42,084 nt of DNA from Chitinispirillum sp. Its GTDB lineage: Bacteria > Fibrobacterota > Chitinivibrionia > Chitinivibrionales > Chitinispirillaceae. The notes beneath the pieces were generated by a model. It was given only the letters and a program-made list of their open reading frames with translations. It did not search any database and had not been told where the DNA came from. Location: contig SKJJ01000167.1 of assembly GCA_007115975.1 (NCBI GenBank), positions 1-42,084 on the forward strand. The letters run 5' to 3'. Position numbers and translations under genes: made by a program. Positions 1 to 7,878 of the stretch are shown here, piece after piece (within the stretch, counting starts at the first letter, position 1; each line of letters starts with the position of its first letter).

Positions 1-32
1 CAAGATTTTGCCACAACAAGATTTTGCCACAA
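1..32. repeat. 16-bp direct tandem repeat, two copies at the window edge
   Basis: The unit CAAGATTTTGCCACAA occurs twice head to tail with no mismatch (1-16 and 17-32). The first copy begins at the window edge, so the array may continue to the left. No gene overlaps it. The rest of 1-246 is AT-rich and shows nothing else I can name. Confidence 0.85.
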
Positions 33-246
33 ATAGTATACTACTCTACTGAGGTAAATGCATTTTAGTATTGTGTTTTTGTAATCCCAGGGATCAGCAA
101 TTTTTTCTCTGCTCTGGCAACTTATTTTGCCAATTTCTAACATTTGCAGGATCCCTTCCCCAAAAAACACCGTGTGATAAAAGGGGGCATTTTAAGTGGG
201 GGGTTAGAGTAGTTTTATAGCTATCTTTAACGTAGGAAAATTATTA

Positions 247-1209
247 TCATTGAGATTTCCTTAGTATCTGAATCTCTTCAGAGCTCAGCCCTGTAGCTTT
301 GATGATAGTTTGATCGTCCATGCCCTGGGAGATCATATTGAGAGCAATGCCATTCTTCTCTTTTTTTATTTCCCTCCGTAATTGTTGTTCGAATTCACGT
401 CTGGTCTGCTGTTCAATCTCACGTCTGGCCTCAATCAGCTCCTCTTTGAAAAACTCCCTGAGGGCCTCATCGAGCATCCTTTTGTTTTCTTCATCCAGTT
501 CCATGGCTACACCCTTGATTTTTTGCATGATATCGGAAACAAATTCTGCAGGAGCGGTGGCCTTGATATAGAGAAGAAATGCCTTGAAATAGCCGTTTAG
601 TTCGGGCTCATTGCCAAGCTCCCTGAAAATTACGGCTATCTCTCCCAGTTTCTTTGGCAGTTGAGGGTGGTGAATATGTTTGAGCGTCAGAAACAGAATC
701 CTGAGATAGGGTATACCGGTTATTTTTTGATCGGGAATTCCGGACAGATCCAGAACGGTAAAATCAAGTTCGGGGAAAATTGGTTGAGACACGAAGGGCT
801 TAAAATGCAAGGCGTAACTGTTTGCAAAATCCCAGGCCGAGGCTGTTTGGTTTATCACCACGGTGAAAATTTTCGGAATTTTTGCGCTTCGTCCGCACTG
901 ACGTCTGTGATACTGCAGAAGCATGGCAATATTTTCGATCAGTTGAGACCCTGTACCGTGGTCATCATAGCTTTTGTGTTCGAAAAGAATGTAGATACAG
1001 TTTTTATGGTCTGTGCTTAAAGCGGAATATACCGTATCAGAGAAAAATTCGATCAGATCGGTGGTGATATGGCTGTCTTTAACCGAGCTGAGGGTATCAA
1101 AATCTATTGCCGCCTTGATCTTATCATTGAAATAGTTGCAGATGAAGCTGCAGGCAACCGATTTACGGCTGAACGCTTCCTTGAAAAACAGATCGTGGGG
1201 GTGATTCAT
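247..1209 (-). CDS. Rpn family PD-(D/E)XK nuclease / putative transposase
   Basis: This 320-residue protein matches the Rpn (recombination-promoting nuclease, formerly transposase_31) family. The N-terminus reads MNHPHDLFFKEAFS, a typical Rpn opening. A probable catalytic set is visible: Asp58 in EFFSDTVYS and the E-x-K pair Glu77/Lys79 in ILFEHKS. The C-terminal 70 residues are rich in Arg, Glu and Gln and probably form a coiled coil, ending in a short helix-turn-helix-like tail (MDDQTIIKATGLSSEEIQ). Rpn proteins are DNA endonucleases that raise RecA-independent recombination and are often multicopy. The ATG is preceded by GGGAGG at good spacing. It is alone, with long non-coding flanks; no terminal inverted repeats were seen, so it is not shown to be a mobile element. 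Confidence 0.85.
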   Translation of the reverse strand: MNHPHDLFFKEAFSRKSVACSFICNYFNDKIKAAIDFDTLSSVKDSHITTDLIEFFSDTVYSALSTDHKNCIYILFEHKSYDDHGTGSQLIENIAMLLQYHRRQCGRSAKIPKIFTVVINQTASAWDFANSYALHFKPFVSQPIFPELDFTVLDLSGIPDQKITGIPYLRILFLTLKHIHHPQLPKKLGEIAVIFRELGNEPELNGYFKAFLLYIKATAPAEFVSDIMQKIKGVAMELDEENKRMLDEALREFFKEELIEARREIEQQTRREFEQQLRREIKKEKNGIALNMISQGMDDQTIIKATGLSSEEIQILRKSQ

Positions 1210-1803
1210 GGCAGCGGCCTCCCGTGTTTTTTATAAAGATATATCGCCGAAGGTGTGAATGGCGGGAAAAAAGAACGCCCATGGTAAGAAACTCGGGGCC
1301 TGGTGACGCAACCCCTTCGGAGTAAGATGGTTGTTGGCAAATAACATATGTCATAATGAAAAATCCTGCTCTTCCAGGTGCCCAAAAGTGAACATTCACC
1401 TGGTTCGGTTCTGCTTTGCCGAAAAACAGAGATGTATGCGGGCGGAGTGCAGAGGTTTCAAAGGCAAGCAAAGGAGAACCGGTAAGCAACAGCTATAGTT
1501 ATCAGATAAACTTCCTCTGTTTTTTCAAATAAAACCCCCTATCCCCAGGGGAAACTTTTCTTGATTGGAAATAATAACAAAAGAGACCGTCAGTTACTGA
1601 ACTGCACCATTATCCGGTACAAATTGTAATCAAGAAATTATATTACAAATGGCTGCATAAAAATCGAAACAGGCAAAATCACTATTGAAAGCCTTACAAC
1701 TGCCCAGACAAAGGCGGCTACTTCAGGGGTAGTGTTCGAAATACTATGTGTAATGATAGCAGTACAGGTAAGAAGTAGTGATTCACCGTGCAACAGAATA
1801 GAT
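1210..1803. other. Long non-coding stretch with one hairpin
   Basis: This roughly 590-base stretch separates the Rpn gene from the MBL gene; both are transcribed away from it. The only clear structure is the inverted repeat CCAGGTG (1374-1380) / CACCTGG (1397-1403) with a 16-nt loop. Open frames here (1163-1489 and 1638-1835, minus) lack family resemblance and I treat them as spurious. It must contain the promoters of both flanking genes, but I cannot point to convincing -35/-10 pairs. Confidence 0.5.
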
Positions 1804-2808
1804 ATGACCGGAACAAATTCAAAAAAACCCGCCAAAAGGTGTCAGATTAACTGCGTATTGTTACTTTTTTTCACCATCACAGCATTCTTATACGGAGTGT
1901 ATATCACTTCATACAATAAACGGCCCTATACAAGTTCGAGAAAGTTTCTGGAGCTGTTTATATCAAGATATCACCCTGTACCTGCAGTAAATAGTTCACA
2001 AGAAGTTTTAGATAAACTCAATAGTAGCTCTCTAGTACAAGTTCACTTTATCGATGTGGGACATGGTAATGCGATAGTACTGTTAGATGACGATGGTACG
2101 GTCATAATGATAGATTCTGGAAACAGATATTATTCAAAAGAGGTTGTCAGATATCTTGAAAAACTGGGGGTTAAAAAAATTGATCTTTTTGTGATAACCC
2201 ACTATCATAACGATCATATTGGAGGTGTTCCTGCAATCTTAGAGACCTTTATGATTAAAAAGTTTGCACTGTCTAAATATCAGCCGGAGTATTTAGCATC
2301 TCGTTTTTTAAGACAAATAGAGGGTAAAGTGGCTTATGAACATGTTGGCGTTGGGCATACCTGGCAGTTTGGAACAATTGAACTGCGTGTTGTAGGTCCG
2401 ATTCGTGAGTACGAACATCTTAAGGGAAAACCCGGGTTCTATGTTGAAAATAATTACAGTATTGTTACTCAGTTAGTGACCCCTGCAATAAATGTACTGT
2501 TTATGGCAGATGCTAAAAGAAGGGCTGAACTGGACCTGGTAAATTCCTATGCAGATTTAAAGACAGATGTATTGCAAGTAGGCCACCATGGGCGTTACGG
2601 CAGTACTACGGAAGAACTGCTGGATGTGTCCAAACCACGATACGCTATTATATCAACATGCGGAAATTATCCCTATGCTCATATGGATATAATCTCGAAA
2701 TTGGAGCAAATTGGTTGTAAAGTTTTGAGAACAGATCATCATGGCTCAATAGTTTTAAAAGCAACAGAAAAAGAGTACTGGTTTAAGGTGAGTAGGAACC
2801 ATTCCTAA
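1804..2808 (+). CDS. Membrane-anchored ComEC-like metallo-beta-lactamase-fold hydrolase
   Basis: The protein (334 residues from the chosen start) has one N-terminal membrane segment (about residues 17-34) followed by an MBL-fold domain of the type at the C-terminus of ComEC/Rec2. The domain opens with VHFIDVGHGNAIVLL, contains the metal motif HYHNDH (133-138) and later VGHHGRYGSTTEELL, and ends with RTDHHGSIVL. In ComEC this domain is proposed to act as a nuclease on incoming DNA, but the ComEC channel domain is absent here, so the substrate is unknown. The frame is open from a GTG at 1732; I prefer ATG 1804 because the hydrophobic anchor follows closely, although neither start has a strong Shine-Dalgarno. 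Confidence 0.8.
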   Translation: MTGTNSKKPAKRCQINCVLLLFFTITAFLYGVYITSYNKRPYTSSRKFLELFISRYHPVPAVNSSQEVLDKLNSSSLVQVHFIDVGHGNAIVLLDDDGTVIMIDSGNRYYSKEVVRYLEKLGVKKIDLFVITHYHNDHIGGVPAILETFMIKKFALSKYQPEYLASRFLRQIEGKVAYEHVGVGHTWQFGTIELRVVGPIREYEHLKGKPGFYVENNYSIVTQLVTPAINVLFMADAKRRAELDLVNSYADLKTDVLQVGHHGRYGSTTEELLDVSKPRYAIISTCGNYPYAHMDIISKLEQIGCKVLRTDHHGSIVLKATEKEYWFKVSRNHS

Positions 2809-3265
2809 AGAGTTCATGGTTTATGAAGACACTTGGAAACCCGGTTGTAAGTTCAAATCAGAATGTCACCATCACCAGAAGCCTGAGCCCGAAACACCGA
2901 GTATTGCAGCAACTTCGCCGCAAATGATTATCCTGTTGTCTTTTGAGAAGGGGCCAAGAAAAGGCCAAGCACTATCTTTCGCCCGGCCGTAGTATAAAGC
3001 CTTATTCCTACTCCTTAATCCCAACGGGATGATCCATTTAAACCCTGGCATTTCAACGCCCGGCCCTGCGCGGGCAGCGCCCAGATTCTCAGAACCGCAG
3101 GCGCTGAAGAGAATGGCGATAAATGGATTGCCACCTCATAACGATCTGAGATCAACCTGCAGCCGACCCACCAATTCTCCAAAGGCATCCGTTTTATTTA
3201 TAAATGTTATTGAACTGTTTTGTACATTAGGATAGATACCCGTAAAAAGCAACTAGGGTAAAGGT
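2809..3265. other. Non-coding stretch containing a complex inverted-repeat element
   Basis: This lies between the converging MBL gene and mutS. The middle (3032-3128) has several perfectly complementary segments: ATCCATTTA (3032-3040) with TAAATGGAT (3120-3128), GCCCG (3058-3062) with CGGGC (3071-3075), CAGCGCC (3075-3081) with GGCGCTG (3100-3106), and ATTCTC (3085-3090) with GAGAAT (3109-3114). The last two pairs interleave, as in a pseudoknot. A weak hairpin TACCC/GGGTA at 3237-3259 may help end mutS transcription. The open frame at 3029-3235 looks spurious. Confidence 0.5.
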
Positions 3266-5947
3266 TCACCTCTCCCCGGAAGCCTTCTCCTTGAGCCCCG
3301 AGAGAATGTTGAGCGCATCAAGGGGAGTAAGGCTGTTAAGGTCGAGTGCTTGGAGGGTGGTTATTATTTCACTTGAGAAACTGTCGATGCAGTTGAGCTG
3401 TACCCCGTTGAACAGATCGGTTTGTATGTAGGGGTCGGGCTGAGAATCTTTTGATTTTCGGGCCAGTACCGGTTTGTGGTCGGGGGTAAGCTCCATGTTT
3501 TCGAGGTTGGTGAGAATTTCACGTGCCCGCAGGATCACCTCTTTTGGTACCCCAGCAAGCCGTGCTACCTGAATGCCGTAGGAGTGATCACATGAGCCCA
3601 CATCTATTTTTCTGAGGAAAATGATCTGATCGTTCCACTCTTTTACCTTGATATGGAGGTTTTTTATTCTTTCGTAGAGAAGAGCCATCTCGGTAAGTTC
3701 ATGATAATGGGTGGCAAACAGGGTGCGTCCCTGTTTTTGATCGGTTTCGTGGAGGAATTCTGCCACGGCCCAGGCGATACTGATCCCATCGAAGGTGGAG
3801 GTTCCCCGTCCCACTTCATCGAGGAGTATGAGACTGTTATTGGTGGTGTTGTTTAGAATGTTTGCAACCTCGATCATCTCAACCAGAAAAGTACTCTGTC
3901 CTCTGGCGAGGCGGTCGGATGCTCCCACCCGGGTGAAAAATTTGTCTACGATGCCAATGGTTGCCTGCGCTGCAGGGACAAATGACCCCATCTGTGCCAT
4001 AATAGCGATAAGGGCATTCTGTCGGAGGTAGGTTGATTTTCCGGCCATGTTGGGACCGGTGATCAGAAGGATTTGGGAATCGCCTGAGATGATATTGGTG
4101 TCGTTTGGGACGAACTGCTCCGTTGGGTTCATCCGTTCCACCACCGGATGGCGCCCGTCCTTGATGATAAAGTCGTTTCCGGTGGAGAGTTTGGGCCGGG
4201 TGTAGGCGTAATCTGATGCAATCCGTGCAAGAGAGATAAAGACATCGAGCGTGGCGATCGCCTCGGCTGCCTTTTGTATTGGTTCACAGTGTGATCCTAC
4301 CTCTTTTCGCAGTGATGAAAACACCTCAAACTCAAAAGCGCTGATCTGCTCCTGAGCGCCAAGCACCTTTGATTCCATCTCCTTTAGCTCAGGGGTGATA
4401 AACCGCTCTGCGTTTACCAGCGTCTGTTTTCTGATGTAGTCATCGGGGACCAGGGTGCTGTTTGCCTTTGAGACCTCTATATAATAGCCAAAAACCTTGT
4501 TATAGCCCACTTTAAGAGATGAAATGCCGGTTCTTTTGCGTTCTGAATCCTGAAGGGAGGCGATCCACTGTTTGCCATGTAGTGAAGCCTCCCGGATCTG
4601 GTCGAGCTGCTCGGAAACGCCCTTTTTGATCATCCCTGCGTCTCTTACTGAAAGGGGGGGATTTTCGAGCAGAGTGGAATCGATTTTTTCGGCAAGGGTT
4701 TCAAAGCCATCAAGCGCAGAGCAGATGGTTGCTATGTCGGCAAGTGATGAGCCTTCAAGGGCTCTGATGATGGGTTTGAATGCGTGAAAAGAGTTTTTAA
4801 GTGAGATGAGATCCCGTGCATTTGCCCTTTCAAATGCCACTCTGCTGATAAGTCTTTGGATATCGGCTATTCGTTTTAAAACGAGTTCGACCTCACCGCG
4901 CACAAAGAGATCATTTTTAAGCCACTCTACACAGTCGAGTCTCTGGTTGATCTTGTCTGTGTCCCGCAGGGGGTGAGTGATCCAGTTCTTTAGGAGCCTT
5001 GCGCCCATGGCTGTGCCGGTTCTGTCGAGAACGTTGATTAGTGTGGTACCGGTATCATCGGTTTGAATGGGCTTGAGCAGTTCGAGATTTCTTATGGTTG
5101 ATGGGTCAAGTTCGGCGAACTGGGTGATGGATCGTGGAGTAATCGATAGAATGTGGTTCAGGCTGTTTTTTTTTTGATCCTTAAGATACCCTAGCAGTGC
5201 CCCTGCGGCGCAGACCCCCTCGGTGAACGCTTCCAGTCCAAGGGCCTGCGTTGATGCGATATGGAAATGGGAGCAGATAATTTCCGATGCATTCTGGAGG
5301 GTGAAATTAAAGCTTTGTGCACGTGAGATGAGAATCTGTTTATAGTTATCGCTGAGACAGAGAGGGATCTGGGTGTCCGGGGAGTCGGAGAGGAGAACCT
5401 CCGAAGGGTCTATTCTTGCCAGTTCGTGCTCAATATCGGCAGGCTCGATCTCCTCAACCTGAAAGAGACCGGTTGAGAGGTCACAGATTGCCACGCCGGT
5501 TTTTTGGGGAGCGAAACAGAGTGCAAGGATGAAATTGTTTGATTTTTCCTCGATGTAGTTGTCTTCGGTAGCGGTTCCTGCTGTGATAATCTCCACGACA
5601 TCTCTTTTCACGATTCCCTTGGCGGCTTTTGGATCTTCGGTCTGCTCACAGATAGCAATTTTGTACCCCGCCTTGACCAGTCGGTTGGCGTAGCGCTCCA
5701 GCGCATGAAAGGGAAATCCGGCCAGTGGGGTGGCATCGGCCCCACCGTGGTTTCTGCTGGTTAGGGTGAGTCCCAGGACTCGTGATGCGATCTTTGCATC
5801 GTCGAAAAAGAGCTCATAAAAATCCCCCATTCGATAGAGCAGTACTGTATCGGGATTGCGGGATTTAATCTCGGTATACTGGCGCATCATGGGGGTTAGC
5901 GGGGCAGCGGTGCCGGCAAGGGGTTTTTTGGTGTTGTTGGAGTTCAT
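3266..5947 (-). CDS. mutS: DNA mismatch repair protein MutS
   Basis: This 893-residue protein is a full-length MutS, the cytoplasmic ATPase that recognises mispairs and small loops and recruits MutL. The mismatch-reading Phe-x-Glu is Phe43/Glu45 in GDFYELFF. Connector, lever and clamp regions follow. The ABC-type ATPase has Walker A GPNMAGKST starting at residue 631, Walker B ILLDE around 710 and the following GRGTSTFDG. The C-terminus ends in a typical helix-turn-helix dimer tail. The ATG lies 3 nt after the scpB stop, with GGGAG inside the end of scpB, so it is probably the last gene of the glmS-ridA-scpA-scpB-mutS run. No strong terminator is visible downstream. Confidence 0.98.
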   Translation of the reverse strand: MNSNNTKKPLAGTAAPLTPMMRQYTEIKSRNPDTVLLYRMGDFYELFFDDAKIASRVLGLTLTSRNHGGADATPLAGFPFHALERYANRLVKAGYKIAICEQTEDPKAAKGIVKRDVVEIITAGTATEDNYIEEKSNNFILALCFAPQKTGVAICDLSTGLFQVEEIEPADIEHELARIDPSEVLLSDSPDTQIPLCLSDNYKQILISRAQSFNFTLQNASEIICSHFHIASTQALGLEAFTEGVCAAGALLGYLKDQKKNSLNHILSITPRSITQFAELDPSTIRNLELLKPIQTDDTGTTLINVLDRTGTAMGARLLKNWITHPLRDTDKINQRLDCVEWLKNDLFVRGEVELVLKRIADIQRLISRVAFERANARDLISLKNSFHAFKPIIRALEGSSLADIATICSALDGFETLAEKIDSTLLENPPLSVRDAGMIKKGVSEQLDQIREASLHGKQWIASLQDSERKRTGISSLKVGYNKVFGYYIEVSKANSTLVPDDYIRKQTLVNAERFITPELKEMESKVLGAQEQISAFEFEVFSSLRKEVGSHCEPIQKAAEAIATLDVFISLARIASDYAYTRPKLSTGNDFIIKDGRHPVVERMNPTEQFVPNDTNIISGDSQILLITGPNMAGKSTYLRQNALIAIMAQMGSFVPAAQATIGIVDKFFTRVGASDRLARGQSTFLVEMIEVANILNNTTNNSLILLDEVGRGTSTFDGISIAWAVAEFLHETDQKQGRTLFATHYHELTEMALLYERIKNLHIKVKEWNDQIIFLRKIDVGSCDHSYGIQVARLAGVPKEVILRAREILTNLENMELTPDHKPVLARKSKDSQPDPYIQTDLFNGVQLNCIDSFSSEIITTLQALDLNSLTPLDALNILSGLKEKASGER

Positions 5948-5950
5948 TGG

Positions 5951-6697
5951 TTACTGCTCCCGGGAATCTGGCGGTAGCTGTTTAGGTTCTTGCTGCTGGT
6001 CGTGGTTGTTTTGAATCTGCTCTGTATCTTGGGAGGTCTCTGGTTGGGGCTCAGTTGAGTCCTCGAGCTGCTCGAAACTGAGATCCTCCATCTTTTCCCT
6101 CGCCAGAGCTTCAAACTCCTCGATTTTAGGCAGGTCGGCAATTTTGTTGAGTCCGAAATGGTGAAGAAAAACGGAGGTTGTACTGTATAGAAGAGGCCTT
6201 CCTGGTTTTTCGCTTCTGCCGGAGATGGTGATAAGCCTCTTCTCCAGAAGCGTTCTCATGGCTCCATCGGAGATTACCCCTCTGATTGCTTCAATTTCTG
6301 CTTTGCTTAAGGGCTGTTTATAGGCAATAATTGCCAGACACTCAAGAGCCTGAATAGAGAGTTTTTTTGCAGCCTTCTCCTTGAAGATCTGTTTGACCCA
6401 GGGCTGATAGAAGGGCACTGTACGGAACTGAAATCCCCCTGCGATTTCAGTTATTTCAAAGGGGTGGCGCTCCTTTTCAAGCTGCAGGTTGATTTTTTCC
6501 ACCATTTTCCGGATTTTTCTCAGATCGGGCTGTTCGGGAAGAATGGCCTTAATCCTCGAAGCGCACAGTGGTTCATCGGAAGCAAAGAGCAGCGCTTCGA
6601 GAATGCGAAGGTCCTCAGTTTTTGGCTGGGAAGCTTGTTTTTGGGCCGATTCATCGGCCTGCGGATCGTTTTGTTTTTGTGCCTGGTTGTGGTTCAC
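5951..6697 (-). CDS. scpB: Segregation and condensation protein B (ScpB)
   Basis: ScpB is the winged-helix (kite) subunit of the SMC-ScpAB complex that organises and separates chromosomes. The 248-residue product has the expected core from about residue 28 (EDLRILEALLFASDEPL) through two winged helices, including ALECLAIIAYKQPLSKAEIE and the RPLLYSTTSVFLHHFGL motif. The N-terminal 25 residues and C-terminal 50 residues are Gln/Glu-rich, low-complexity and probably disordered, making it longer than many ScpB proteins. The start is GTG, overlapping the scpA stop as GTGA, with AGGAGG just upstream, so the two are translationally coupled. Confidence 0.95.
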   Translation of the reverse strand: MNHNQAQKQNDPQADESAQKQASQPKTEDLRILEALLFASDEPLCASRIKAILPEQPDLRKIRKMVEKINLQLEKERHPFEITEIAGGFQFRTVPFYQPWVKQIFKEKAAKKLSIQALECLAIIAYKQPLSKAEIEAIRGVISDGAMRTLLEKRLITISGRSEKPGRPLLYSTTSVFLHHFGLNKIADLPKIEEFEALAREKMEDLSFEQLEDSTEPQPETSQDTEQIQNNHDQQQEPKQLPPDSREQ

Positions 6698-7461
6698 TCA
6701 CCCTCCTGCTCATCACAGCTATCTTTTTTAGTTACAAAAATGGTTCCAAAGCTCTCTTCCTGTCTGAACTCAATTTTTTTCATCTTTATGAGCTCCAGGA
6801 TCGCCATAAAGGTGACCACCATCACGTACTTCCCCCTGCCTCCGTATGCAAAGAGCTGCTCAAAAGGTATCTCTTTGTCATCGGTGAGAATACCCAGCAC
6901 ATGCTCGATTCTGTCATCGATCTTTATATCATCCATCAGGACCACATGGTTGCTGTCCTGGGGAAGGGGTCTTGAGAGAATCTCCTTGAATGCGGCAAGA
7001 AGGTCATAGGTACTAATGTTGCCGAGGTTTACTTCCTGGTGATCTGTTCTGTTTTCAATCTCCTCTGCCCTGCCCCGTGCATACGCCCCGAACTGCTCAG
7101 ATTCAAAAGATTTGAGCTTGTCTGCGGCTTCCTTATACTTTTTATATTCAAGCAGTTGTGCGATAAGCTGCTCGCGGTTGAATATCCCCTCCTCCATCCC
7201 GAGCTGCTCGTCATTGGGCTGATCGGGCAGAAGCTCCCGGGCCTTGAGCCTGATAAGGGTTGCGGCCATATGGAGATATTCGCTTGCAATATCGATGTTT
7301 ACCTGTTTCATGATATTGAGGTATTCAAGATACTGGGAAGCGATTACGGAAACCTGGATTTCGGTGATACTTACCTCTGCTCTGTTGACCAGATAGAGCA
7401 GAAGGTCCAGCGGTCCCTCAAAAAGATCGAGCCTGACCTCGTATTCACCCTTCATCTGCAT
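6694..7461 (-). CDS. scpA: Segregation and condensation protein A (ScpA, kleisin)
   Basis: ScpA is the kleisin that bridges the SMC head domains and binds the ScpB dimer. The 255-residue protein carries the signature start EYEVRLDLFEGPLDLLLYLV, then AATLIRLKARELLP, and a C-terminal winged helix (TFMAILELIKMKKIEFRQ) that would bind the SMC cap. It overlaps ridA by 10 nt at its start and scpB by 4 nt at its end. The first ATG has GAGG at proper spacing. A second ATG two codons later would give the common ATGA overlap with the ridA stop, so the start is uncertain by two residues. No smc gene lies in the window. Confidence 0.96.
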   Translation of the reverse strand: MQMKGEYEVRLDLFEGPLDLLLYLVNRAEVSITEIQVSVIASQYLEYLNIMKQVNIDIASEYLHMAATLIRLKARELLPDQPNDEQLGMEEGIFNREQLIAQLLEYKKYKEAADKLKSFESEQFGAYARGRAEEIENRTDHQEVNLGNISTYDLLAAFKEILSRPLPQDSNHVVLMDDIKIDDRIEHVLGILTDDKEIPFEQLFAYGGRGKYVMVVTFMAILELIKMKKIEFRQEESFGTIFVTKKDSCDEQEGE

Positions 7462-7832
7462 GCAACTGCCTCGATTTCAACTTTTACCCCTTTGGGCAGG
7501 CGGGAAACCTGAACCACACTGCGTGCCGGTGCATTTTTTTGCAGATGGCTGCTATAGACCCGGTTAAATGCCGGAAAGTCTTGTATATCGGTTAAAAACA
7601 CGGTGGTTTTTACAAGGGAGGAGAAATCGAGTGCCTGAGCGCGGAGTATCGCCCTGAGGTTACCGAGAACCTGTTCTGCCTGCCCCTCTGTGGTATCACC
7701 GCAGATCTCCCCTGTTTTTGGGTCAAGCGGTATCTGGCCGGATATAAAAATAAGACCGCCGCACTCAACCGCCTGGCTATAGGGGCCAATTGGCCGGGGC
7801 GCGTCTTCGGTGAAAAGATAGTGAGGATTCAT
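7452..7832 (-). CDS. ridA: RidA family enamine/imine deaminase
   Basis: RidA proteins are small trimeric enzymes that hydrolyse reactive enamines and imines made by PLP enzymes, such as 2-aminoacrylate. At 126 residues the length is normal. The family signature is intact: RPIGPYSQAVECGGLIFISGQ near the start and, near the end, PARSVVQVSRLPKGVKVEIE with the Arg that binds the substrate carboxylate. It starts 46 nt after glmS and overlaps scpA by 10 nt, so it is probably co-transcribed with both. The ATG is preceded by AGAGG. Confidence 0.95.
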   Translation of the reverse strand: MNPHYLFTEDAPRPIGPYSQAVECGGLIFISGQIPLDPKTGEICGDTTEGQAEQVLGNLRAILRAQALDFSSLVKTTVFLTDIQDFPAFNRVYSSHLQKNAPARSVVQVSRLPKGVKVEIEAVACR

Positions 7833-7878
7833 CTGCTAGCCTCTAAAAAAAGCAAAAAATGTGAGGAACAGTCAAAGA

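Noticed and set aside
247..1209. Complete insertion sequence around the Rpn gene
   Set aside because: No terminal inverted repeats or target duplications were seen at the flanks.
1163..1489. 108-codon frame on the minus strand overlapping the Rpn start
   Set aside because: Composition is unlike a folded protein, there is no family resemblance, and it overlaps the Rpn coding start.
1638..1835. 65-codon hydrophobic frame on the minus strand
   Set aside because: It overlaps the start of the MBL gene and has no clear ribosome binding site or family match; the hydrophobicity is probably incidental.
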